Shown here: positions 8,922 through 15,782 of the stretch, one piece after another
Position numbering within the stretch: the stretch's first letter is position 1
Layout: every line of letters begins with the position of its first letter
Source of the DNA: Terriglobia bacterium
GTDB lineage: Bacteria > Acidobacteriota > Terriglobia > Bryobacterales > Bryobacteraceae
Reading direction: 5' to 3'
NCBI GenBank assembly: GCA_021325235.1
Contig: JAJPHN010000006.1
Span: 248,001-312,000 of the forward strand
Length of the DNA stretch: 64,000 nt
Notes under the pieces: generated by a model
The model's input: the letters and a program-made list of their open reading frames with translations, nothing else
The model's database searches: none
What the model was told of the DNA's origin: nothing
Translations under genes and position numbers: made by a program

Positions 8922-10151
8922 TTATTGCGGGACGGACATTTCGCCGAGGCCCCAGTCGCCGCCGAGGGAATCGCCTCCGTTACCGCCGCGCTGGCGTGAA
9001 GAACCGGCGGCCTGGAGCAGCGGCTCGACACCGCTGATGACGTGGGTGGCGACGAGGCGGTCGGGTGCGGTGGAATCGAGGGCGCCGGCAACGACTACCG
9101 CCTGGCCGGGCTTCAGCTCCGCGATGCTGATTTTGGGAAGACGTTCGATCAGTCGCGAGAGATCGCCGCTACGCGGACCGCGGGCATAGCCGGAAGGACC
9201 GGCCTGCGAAGGCGGGGGCCCGCTTGATGGTGGAGGATTAGCTGGCGCATTGCTATTGGCGCCTGCTCCTCCATTGGCGCCGGCTGCGCGCTGGGCTCGC
9301 ATCTGGGCCATCATCTGCACCATCTGCGGAGGAATGTTCTGAATCTCGGAATTCGCCGTCAGGGCGACCGTTACGGGGCTCCTGGTGGCGAGATTATTGA
9401 TGACGATTTGCGATCCGTCGGCCGCGATGGAAGCGATGGTGCCGTTGAGCGTGCGGAACGCTCCGCTATAGACGCGGCGGGCGGTAATGGTGGCGCCATC
9501 CGGACTCTTGTCGCCGATCACGCGCAGCTGATCGCCCGGATGAATATCGGAGAGCTGCGAGGCGGCGGGTGCGTTGGGGTTCTGCGGGGAATAGCGCGTG
9601 AACTCGGTTTGTGGCGAAACGCTGACGGTTACCGTTTGCGGAGGACCCTGCGGATTGCGCTCGTTGAAGACGATTTTCTGAGCGGCTGGATCGACGCTCG
9701 AGACCACACCCGAAGCAGCGTTCTGCCACTCAGCGGCCTGGGCCTGGTGAACGGCGGCGAGTTCGCGGCCCGACATAAGCACGACGCTGCGCGCAGCGAT
9801 TTTGTCGGGAGCATCGGCCGGTTTGTTGCCGCGTACATCGACGCGATCGCCGACGGAGAGATCGGAAGCGGTAATGCGAGTGGCGGTTTTCAGATCCTTG
9901 GCGCCGGGCGGCACTTTGAGAAGCGTGTGGGTGGCGGCGAGCAGGATGACGTGGTCCTGGTTGGTCTTGTCCTCTTTAACGGTAATGGTTTGCGCGGCGG
10001 GATCGATGGCGCTGATGGTCCCGATGACGTGTTCGGTGGGTTTGGCAGCGGCGGTGGTGGGCTCCTGGGCAGAAACCGCCAGATGGGCCTGTAGCGCCGA
10101 GCAGAGCAGGAGCGAGGCCGCGAGACAGGACAGAAGGCGCGAGGTGAGCAT
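8922..10151 (-). CDS. Secreted DUF5666-repeat protein
   Basis: 409 residues with an N-terminal signal peptide (SCLAASLLLCSALQAHLAVSA, cut near residue 29). Three related beta-barrel-like modules are visible. The first, near 42-125, begins GTISAIDPAAQTITVKED and contains LSVGDRVDVRG. The second, near 145-230, begins VVSSVDPAAQKIVF and contains IHPGDQLRVIGDK. The third, near 233-380, begins GTIASIAADGSQIVINN and is split by an Ala/Asn/Pro/Gly-rich linker near 280-320. This pattern fits DUF5666. The family is exported and has no known biochemical role. It is the first gene of a likely operon with the Oar-like receptor 12 bp downstream, which suggests a shared envelope function. Confidence 0.85.
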   Translation of the reverse strand: MLTSRLLSCLAASLLLCSALQAHLAVSAQEPTTAAAKPTEHVIGTISAIDPAAQTITVKEDKTNQDHVILLAATHTLLKVPPGAKDLKTATRITASDLSVGDRVDVRGNKPADAPDKIAARSVVLMSGRELAAVHQAQAAEWQNAASGVVSSVDPAAQKIVFNERNPQGPPQTVTVSVSPQTEFTRYSPQNPNAPAASQLSDIHPGDQLRVIGDKSPDGATITARRVYSGAFRTLNGTIASIAADGSQIVINNLATRSPVTVALTANSEIQNIPPQMVQMMAQMRAQRAAGANGGAGANSNAPANPPPSSGPPPSQAGPSGYARGPRSGDLSRLIERLPKISIAELKPGQAVVVAGALDSTAPDRLVATHVISGVEPLLQAAGSSRQRGGNGGDSLGGDWGLGEMSVPQ

Positions 10152-10248
10152 CGGGATCGGGTGAACTAGCCTTAGGTATCAATTTCTAGGCGCACCAAAG
10201 ATCCGCGAAGTTACCATTTGCCCGACAAAGCGTGGCGGGGAAAGATCA

Positions 10249-10290
10249 AGAAAAAATCAGGGCGCGCCTGGCGGGGATTGCGGCGCGCCC
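10249..10290 (-). terminator. Rho-independent terminator after the DksA-like gene
   Basis: A perfect 9-bp stem (GGGCGCGCC at 10260-10268 with GGCGCGCCC at 10282-10290, 13-base loop) is followed on the minus strand by TGATTTTTTC. It lies 35 bases beyond the stop of the zinc-finger gene and separates it from the DUF5666/receptor operon. Confidence 0.88.
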
Positions 10291-10324
10291 GGAGATGTGA
10301 AAAGAAGGTTTGCGAGCGAGGAGA

Positions 10325-10708
10325 TCAGGCTGCGCTGAGCATTTCGTCGTCGAACATTTCTTCGCCTTCGGCCTGCAGGCGGTCGGCTTCTTCCTGGCAC
10401 TGGATGCAGTACGGCGCCCACGGTACGGCGGCCAGGCGTTTCGGGCTGATCTCCTCATCGCAGTGGAGGCAGGTTCCAAAGGAGCCGTCCTCGATCCGCC
10501 GCAGAGCTGAACGAACATTCCGAAGCAGATTAGACTCGCGATCCAGATTGCGGATGGCGAGCTCACGCTCGGAAGCATGCTGCACCTGGTCGAGAGCGTC
10601 CGCGGCCTGCTCGATGGCGATCGCGTCGCGATTGCGGACAATCTGTTCCAGTTCGTCCTGTTTCTGTTCCAGGATCTTTTTGAAGTTGTTCAGTTCTGTT
10701 TTGGTCAT
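10325..10708 (-). CDS. DksA/TraR-family C4 zinc-finger protein
   Basis: 127 residues. The N-terminal two thirds form a long alpha-helical coiled-coil-like region (LNNFKKILEQKQDELEQIV onward). It is followed by the family zinc finger CLHC (about residues 80-83) and CIQC (about 101-104) within GTCLHCDEEISPKRL and PYCIQCQEEAD. DksA-type proteins enter the secondary channel of RNA polymerase and adjust initiation, with ppGpp in the case of DksA. This one is a short member and could equally be a DksA-like paralogue of unknown target. A clear ribosome-binding site (AAGGAGAAA) precedes the ATG, and a strong terminator follows, so it is a single-gene unit. Confidence 0.93.
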   Translation of the reverse strand: MTKTELNNFKKILEQKQDELEQIVRNRDAIAIEQAADALDQVQHASERELAIRNLDRESNLLRNVRSALRRIEDGSFGTCLHCDEEISPKRLAAVPWAPYCIQCQEEADRLQAEGEEMFDDEMLSAA

Positions 10709-11213
10709 TTTATTTTTCTCCTTCTTTAAACCGACTAGCCATGCTCACATTCGAAAGGTTTGAAGCAGCCAAGTCATACGCTTATGACGTAGGAAGCATC
10801 AAAAGGGTTCAAGAACCGCAGCACAAAAAACCGGGTCGAGTGCCACCGCTCGTTTACTAGTACGAACCGAGTGGAACGCGCGCGGCGTCTTTCTGTTCGA
10901 GACAGAGAAGACGAAAGACTCGCAGCCGGATCCGGGAAAAACACCGGGTGACTCCGACGGTCGAGAGAGTGCCCGAGAAGCCAGCGCTTTTCGGTTCTGA
11001 AAATCATAACACAGCCCCTGAGCAATTCAAACACCAACCGCTAAAACCGCTGAAACGGCCTATTTTCCGGGCCTTCTGTTGAGTAACAGTCGGGCGGGGG
11101 AGCAAAAAATCTCAGGTACAGGTGGGAAGAAAGTGCGGGAAGCGGAAGAGAATGGATAGGACAGGGACGAAGCGGTAGAGTGGGTCGGGGATGTTTCCAG
11201 AAGAGGGAATCAG
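10709..11213. other. Intergenic region between the divergent DksA-like and SelW-like genes
   Basis: About 500 bases without a convincing gene. An 87-codon frame on the minus strand (10774-11037) is rich in Arg and Ser, has no ribosome-binding site and resembles nothing known. A perfect inverted repeat, GTCATA-CGCT-TATGAC (10773-10788), lies about 65 bases upstream of the DksA-like start and could be an operator or a leader hairpin. A small hairpin CTGTT-GAGT-AACAG is at 11076-11089. No promoter is clear. Confidence 0.5.
10773..10788. repeat. Perfect 6-bp inverted repeat upstream of the DksA-like gene
   Basis: GTCATA and TATGAC flank the four bases CGCT. Its position about 65-80 bases before the start codon suits an operator or 5' leader hairpin. 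No regulator can be named. Confidence 0.4.
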
Positions 11214-11432
11214 ATGACGATTGAAATCAAGCGCTGCTTTTTTTGAGTGGACTTAAAACAAGAGGCCGTGCGTCTCAAGGATGCGATTGAACGAGAGTTG
11301 GGCGTTCCGGTACGAGTACGGGCAGGGGCGCCGGGATCGCTGCGAGTGCTGCGGGATGGCGAGCAGGTGTACTCGCTGAAGGAGGACGGACACGCGGCCG
11401 CGGAAGATGTCGTGGGCCGGCTGCGGCGCTAA
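11214..11432 (+). CDS. SelW/Rdx-family selenoprotein, TGA at 11244-11246 read as selenocysteine
   Basis: From the ATG at 11214 the frame reads MTIEIKRCFF, then TGA, then VDLKQEAVRLKDAIERELGV and on to a TAA at 11430-11432, giving 72 residues if TGA encodes Sec. The result is CFFU at residues 8-11, matching the CxxU/CxxC redox motif that follows the first beta strand in SelW, SelT, SelH and bacterial Rdx proteins. The rest fits the thioredoxin-like Rdx fold: helix EAVRLKDAIERELG, strand VPVRVRAG, then GSLRVLRDGEQVYSLKEDG and a final helix. A GAGGG ribosome-binding site lies 6 bases before the ATG. The only later in-frame start is GTG 11247, directly after the TGA, with no ribosome-binding site and no active-site motif. 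A candidate SECIS is at 11262-11276. The stop overlaps the convergent oxidase gene by 4 bases. A Cys/Sec oxidoreductase role is inferred from the family. Confidence 0.8.
11262..11276 (+). promoter_or_regulatory. Candidate bacterial SECIS stem-loop
   Basis: GAGGC (11262-11266) pairs with GTCTC (11272-11276), with one G-T wobble, around the five-base loop CGTGC. The stem begins 15 bases and the loop 20 bases after the TGA. The second loop base is G. Bacterial SECIS elements lie inside the coding region just after UGA, with a short apical stem and a G near the start of the loop for SelB binding. The fit is good, but a five-pair stem can arise by chance. Confidence 0.6.
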
Positions 11433-13042
11433 GCGGAACGTATCACGTACGGACGCATCATCTCGTTATCTTCGTGTTCGAGCATGTGGCAGTGCCAGAC
11501 GAAGCGGCCCGGTTCGGCATGGAATGGCGCGAGAATGCGGGTGACCTGGCCGGGAGGGCAGATGATGGTGTCCTTCCAGCCCTGTTCGGCAGCTGCGGCG
11601 CCGAGCAGCGGACCTGTGTAGAAAACTTCTGAGGTGGATTGATACCGGCGGACATCGAAGGCGCGCCGATCGAGCAGCTGGAAATGAATCGCGTGCAGAT
11701 GGATGGGATGAGTGTCCATGGTGGTGTTGACGAATTCCCAGATTTCGGCGGTGCCGCGGAGGGGATCTTCGCTCACCGGGTCCATGAAACGCTTGCCGTC
11801 GAGCAGCGTGCGCTGGAGGCGCTTGTCGGGTCCCATGAACTCGACGAGTTTGAGGCGGCGGGTTTTGACGGCGGCGGCCTCGGCAAGACGCGGAACAGAG
11901 GCGAGCGCGTTCGGGATTTCGCTGGTTTGACGGACGGGAGTGAGCGGGCGCTCAACGCGGAATTGGAGAACAAAGCCGGGCACGGGCGACCCACCGGAGG
12001 GATACGGTGCGCGGCCGTAGTTGACCAGATTCAGGCGGCGGCCCTGGCGTTCACGGAAGTCGATGAGCAGGTCGAGACGTTCGCCGGGGGCGAGGAGAAG
12101 CTCAGCGGATTCGACAGGCTCGCGCAGCAGGCCGCCATCGCTGGCGATGACGTAAAAGGGCTGCTCAGGGTGAAGCGCCATCTGGTAAATACGCGAATTC
12201 GAGGCGTTGAGCAGACGGAAGCGATACAGGCGCGGCTCGACAGTGAGATAGGGCCACACTTTGCCGTTCACTAGCACGTGGGTACCGAAAAATTCCGAGA
12301 CCCAGGGGTGATCGGCTGAGGGGCCAACGGGATAGGCGAGCTGGCCGCCAGCGTCGAGAATGCGGTCCTGCAGGATCAGCGGAATGTCGTAGGGGCCCGA
12401 GGGTAGATGGAGGCGCTGCTCATCGGGATCGTGAAGCAGATAGAGGCCGGCCAGACCCATCACGGCATTGAGGCGGGTGATGCCCATGGCATGGTCGTGA
12501 TACCAGAGCGTGGCGGTCGGCTGCCGGTTGGGATAGTGGGTGCGCTGGGCTTGTCCGGGGATAATCCAGTGCTCGGGGTAACCGTCGTTTTCAGCGGATA
12601 CGTGGCCGCCGTGCAGGTGGATGACGGTGCGCACTGCGGGGATATCAGGACCGGCTCCGTCGAGGGTGTGATCGACGGCGAGGGGATGCTGATCGGGGAG
12701 CCGGTTGTGCCACTCGATGTGGGCGGGGCAGCCGCGGGCAGCGACGAGCGTCGGGCCGGGAGTCGTTCCATTGAAACCCCAAACGAGAGAAGGCGGAAGA
12801 TCGCGATGCAGCTTCTGGCGGAACTGCGAGAGAATGATGCGCTCGGGAGCGGAGGTGTGGCCGGGAGTGGCAGGCAGACGGATGGCGCGCGGGATCGGCA
12901 AAGGATCAACGAACGGTTCGAGGCGGATGCCGAAGAGCGTATTCGTGGTGAGCTCATCGGACTGCGCGCGGGCAGTTCGGCGAGCGAGTGTGGCGGCGGC
13001 GAGAGAGCTGAGGATCTGGCGGCGGGTGAATCGCGGAGACAT
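11429..13042 (-). CDS. Tat-exported multicopper oxidase, CotA-like
   Basis: 537 residues. A twin-arginine signal (TRRQIL near residues 6-11, then SSLAAATLARRTARAQ) implies folded export with copper. All copper-binding motifs are visible: HLHGGHV, WYHDHAMGITRLN, HPIHLHAIHF and the type-1/trinuclear motif HCHMLEHEDNEM near the C-terminus. The WYHDHAM..TRLN segment closely resembles CotA laccase of Bacillus, and three cupredoxin domains fit the length. It would oxidise phenols, bilirubin-like compounds or metal ions with O2 as acceptor. Its ATG overlaps the stop of the propeller-protein gene as TGATG, so the two are coupled. Its 3' end overlaps the convergent SelW-like gene by 4 bases. Confidence 0.92.
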   Translation of the reverse strand: MSPRFTRRQILSSLAAATLARRTARAQSDELTTNTLFGIRLEPFVDPLPIPRAIRLPATPGHTSAPERIILSQFRQKLHRDLPPSLVWGFNGTTPGPTLVAARGCPAHIEWHNRLPDQHPLAVDHTLDGAGPDIPAVRTVIHLHGGHVSAENDGYPEHWIIPGQAQRTHYPNRQPTATLWYHDHAMGITRLNAVMGLAGLYLLHDPDEQRLHLPSGPYDIPLILQDRILDAGGQLAYPVGPSADHPWVSEFFGTHVLVNGKVWPYLTVEPRLYRFRLLNASNSRIYQMALHPEQPFYVIASDGGLLREPVESAELLLAPGERLDLLIDFRERQGRRLNLVNYGRAPYPSGGSPVPGFVLQFRVERPLTPVRQTSEIPNALASVPRLAEAAAVKTRRLKLVEFMGPDKRLQRTLLDGKRFMDPVSEDPLRGTAEIWEFVNTTMDTHPIHLHAIHFQLLDRRAFDVRRYQSTSEVFYTGPLLGAAAAEQGWKDTIICPPGQVTRILAPFHAEPGRFVWHCHMLEHEDNEMMRPYVIRSA

Positions 13043-14535
13043 CAGCGTGTGGCCGGGCAGGCAGGAGCTTCGGAAACAGTGAACAAGCGCGGGCGGCCGG
13101 TCGAGTCCGACGTGGGAGCAGCGGTTGTGGCGAAGCGATCGAGAGCGGGCTGGATGGCGGCGATGGGAGCATCGATGGCAGATGTACCGAGCGTTTCGAA
13201 ATGAATGCGGCCGTTGCGGCAGGGGTCGAGCCTGAGCAGAAACAGCTGCTGGCCGTTGTCGGACGTGAGGAGGCGGCCGGCGAGCAGGATCTGCTGATGC
13301 GGCGACATGGCGATGGCTTCGCCGCTCGAGATCTCAGCAGGTGAAAACCGGGCGCGATAGCTGAGTTGGCCAGAAGCTGGATCGACGGCGGCGAGGAAAG
13401 TGGCGTTGCCGGTTCGGCCGGTCAGGTACACGGTTCCGGACGGGCCGAGTGCCAGAGCCGAGAGTTCCGTTTGTGGAAAAAAGTGGGAGGAGAGCAGGGC
13501 GGAGCCCGACGGATTGATGATGTCGAGAAAGGAGCCGGTGCTGCTGGTGCCGGCTAGGTAAGCGCTTCCGACGGAGTCGATGCGAAGAGCCGAAACGGAG
13601 CTGGCGGGTGCTGGAAGAAAGGTGGAGAAGAGGAGCGAGGCCGGTTCGGGCTTATTCGTATCGAGAGCGATGAGGAACGGATGGAGATGGCTGCCCGCAG
13701 GAGGTTGGGAAGCGAGTGCGCCGGGAGTGGTCTGGAGGCATGCAGTCGTATTACCGGCGAGCCAGAGCCTGCCGTCGGAGTGAAGCGCGAAACCGCTGAC
13801 CGAGAGGAAGCCCGGGCTGCAGAAACGTACCAATCGATCGTAGGAGACGCTGCCATCGGGACGGTAGCGGCGAATTTCGATATCGGAAGTGGAGTGCGAG
13901 GCTGTATATAGGTTACCGTTGTGGTCGAATGCGACGGCATCGGCGGTATCGGCCTCGACGCGCGCGAGTTGGCGCGTGAAGCCGGTCAGGTTGCGGGCGA
14001 AATTCTGCTGTGGATCGAGAGACCAGTCGAGAGGAGTGCCGTTACGCCTGGGCACGCACGCGCGCGGATCGAGGCGGCTGAATTCGTCGCAGAAGCCGAA
14101 CTCGGCTGCGGGGCGAAAGGTAATCCCGCTGATTTGGGCGGTGTGGCCCGTGTCGAGCAGAAGCGAGAGCGCGTGCGATCCGGAATGGACCGGAGACTCG
14201 ATGTTCGTTTCAATTGAGAGCTCACGCGAGGCGACGGCCAACTTGTTTTGATAGATGCGGTGACCGTCGAGCAGAACGGCATAGGCATGGATCATGCGGC
14301 CAGGGAAAGCGTTGGCCTGAGCGCTGAAGTGGAATATGTCGGGAACGGTTTCAGTTGCTCCAGGCGCGCCCTCTCGCGGATAACAGATGAAGACACCGGG
14401 CGAAGGATGGTTGACGGCACAGGCTGTCTGCGGGTAAACGGGTAAGACGAAAGCGGCCTGCCCGAGCGCAATAAAAAGAGAGGCTCGCAGGGCGGGGAAC
14501 AAAGCAAGAAATAGCCGGAATTTAGGGCTATGCAA
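13042..14535 (-). CDS. Secreted beta-propeller-like protein (SBBP-type repeats)
   Basis: About 497 residues if translation starts at the TTG at 14535, which has GGAAG just upstream and gives a good signal peptide (FRLFLALFPALRASLFIALG). An upstream ATG at 14670 would overlap the divergent PilZ gene and give an implausible N-terminus. Repeated blade-like motifs occur, such as DHNGNLYTASHS, LHSDGRLWLAGNTT, DSVGSAYLAGTSS and GPSGTVYLTGRTG, which fit SBBP or similar beta-propeller repeats. The N-terminal part has an Ig-like look. No enzymatic residues are recognisable. It is coupled to the multicopper oxidase by a TGATG overlap, suggesting a common exported function. Confidence 0.7.
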   Translation of the reverse strand: MHSPKFRLFLALFPALRASLFIALGQAAFVLPVYPQTACAVNHPSPGVFICYPREGAPGATETVPDIFHFSAQANAFPGRMIHAYAVLLDGHRIYQNKLAVASRELSIETNIESPVHSGSHALSLLLDTGHTAQISGITFRPAAEFGFCDEFSRLDPRACVPRRNGTPLDWSLDPQQNFARNLTGFTRQLARVEADTADAVAFDHNGNLYTASHSTSDIEIRRYRPDGSVSYDRLVRFCSPGFLSVSGFALHSDGRLWLAGNTTACLQTTPGALASQPPAGSHLHPFLIALDTNKPEPASLLFSTFLPAPASSVSALRIDSVGSAYLAGTSSTGSFLDIINPSGSALLSSHFFPQTELSALALGPSGTVYLTGRTGNATFLAAVDPASGQLSYRARFSPAEISSGEAIAMSPHQQILLAGRLLTSDNGQQLFLLRLDPCRNGRIHFETLGTSAIDAPIAAIQPALDRFATTAAPTSDSTGRPRLFTVSEAPACPATR

Positions 14536-14655
14536 ATGGCTTCCAAACTGCTTGAATGGCTTAAAGAATATCAGACGCGGGCCTGAGCCGGGCGGGAACG
14601 AACCAATTGAACGTGCGGCTGGCAAAGTTTTTGAACTTTTTCCGAAGAGCAGGAA

Positions 14656-15084
14656 ATGACCAAGGAACATCGAAGCCGACCACGAACGAATTTGCGCACT
14701 CCGGTGTATTTATTTTTTCCGGGAACGGATGTTCTGGTTGAGAGTGAAACCGAGAACGTGAGCCGAAACGGTTTTTTCTGCCGCACGCGGGAGATGCATG
14801 CTCCGGGCGAGCGATTTCGATTCCTGCTGTGCCTCTCACCGCGCGGAGGCGAATTGCAGGGTGCAAGGCCGGTGTACATGGAGGGGGTCGCTGAGGTGGT
14901 CCATGTCAAGATCGGCGCGGCGGCGAACGGATTTGGGGTGGGGTGCCGAGTGGAGGGATATCACGTGCTTCCGCAATCGGACATTCGTACGCAGGAAGAC
15001 ATTCGCCGCCTATTGACCGAACCGTATCGTGTGGAACTCGACCGCGCAAACGAAGTCTGCTTCGAAGCCGCCGTCGTCCGCTGA
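14656..15084 (+). CDS. PilZ-domain protein (candidate c-di-GMP effector)
   Basis: 142 residues. The arginine-rich N-terminus (RSRPRTNLRTPVYL) matches the RxxxR arm of PilZ, and NVSRNGFF matches the D/NxSxxG motif that contacts cyclic di-GMP. It is a stand-alone PilZ domain with no membrane segment. The target is unknown. Two neighbouring features make an exopolysaccharide link attractive: the secreted-protein operon downstream, and a GGDEF-like sugar transferase in the polysaccharide locus. It diverges from the propeller-protein gene, and a hairpin with a T-rich tail follows it. Confidence 0.87.
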   Translation: MTKEHRSRPRTNLRTPVYLFFPGTDVLVESETENVSRNGFFCRTREMHAPGERFRFLLCLSPRGGELQGARPVYMEGVAEVVHVKIGAAANGFGVGCRVEGYHVLPQSDIRTQEDIRRLLTEPYRVELDRANEVCFEAAVVR

Positions 15085-15782
15085 GTCATCTCTCGCACTC
15101 GGCAAAATCCGAAGAGACTTTTCCCTTCCGGACACACTTACCAGGTAAGCCGCTGCCCAGCGGCAGTGCAGCACCGAGAGCGGATCGGTATTCCGCTTGA
15201 TTTCTCGTGCGTGAGCAGGAGGGGAAGGTGCGCAGTTGGCGAGTTTGTAGAGATGGTCTGACCGCGCAATAGCGACCGCTGCCGATCGCTATGCTATAAC
15301 ATTCTTTTATTAGTTCGGTGCTGTAAGCGCCTGCTACTTTTATGTCAGGCCGTTGGCAAAAAATTGCTTATTGCATAAGCGATTTTTATGTATACTAGGC
15401 CTAAGCCTTATTGAAGGGTACGCCTCGGGTCACCGAAGGGCGAATTGAGAGATGGTTTCGGGAACCAAGACCGGAACCAGCCGGGCATTCGTGCGTGTTG
15501 ACGGATTGTCCGAGGCGAGTGGTTCGTGAGACCGGCCAAGGTGGGCCGGTGGGCGGCGCGGGACGGGTGTCTCGTAGCGTCTCCAAGAGAAAAATAGCCG
15601 GGATTTAGCCGGCCAGTTTTCAAAAAAGAAACAATTTGTTTCCGGGGAGACGTGTGTCTTTTTGCGCTCATTCTACGGATCCAGCTGCGAGAGAGCGGTC
15701 GATTTAGACGCTCCCGACAACTGAGGACAGGAGCAAAGACTCCTGAGTTAATCGACGACATTTTGACGAACGGGGAAATGAA
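15085..15782 (+). other. Long hairpin-rich leader upstream of the secreted-protein operon
   Basis: About 700 bases without a gene. A possible extended -10 (TGCTATAAC) ends near 15300, and TATACT is at 15391-15396. Several perfect hairpins follow. They are GGTT/AACC at 15454-15466, ACCGGCC/GGCCGGT at 15531-15550 (6-base loop), GAAACA/TGTTTC at 15628-15642 and CAGGAG/CTCCTG at 15728-15745. AGAC/GTCT at 15648-15659 runs into TTTTT, like a weak terminator inside the leader. CTTACC/GGTAAG and GCCGCT/AGCGGC lie earlier, at 15137-15164. I recognise no known riboswitch, including the two c-di-GMP classes. The region could be a structured 5' UTR or hold a small RNA. Confidence 0.5.
15091..15123 (+). 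terminator. Terminator-like hairpin after the PilZ gene
   Basis: TCTC/GAGA and TCGG/CCGA form two stacked helices separated by an internal loop (15091-15117) around CAAAAT, followed by CTTTTC. It begins 6 bases after the PilZ stop. Confidence 0.55.

Noticed and set aside
7332-8999. 555-codon plus-strand open frame opposite the Oar-like receptor
   Set aside because: Same reason: antisense to a well-supported gene, no recognisable domain and no ribosome-binding site.
10774-11037. 87-codon minus-strand frame in the gap before the SelW-like gene
   Set aside because: Arg/Ser-rich, no ribosome-binding site and no similarity to known proteins.
15354-15368. Possible sigma54 promoter TGGCA-A-run-TTGC
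   Set aside because: The distance from the GG to the GC element is one base short of the required spacing.
15400-15600. c-di-GMP riboswitch upstream of the DUF4082 operon
   Set aside because: None of the conserved sequence blocks of either class is present; only generic hairpins are seen.
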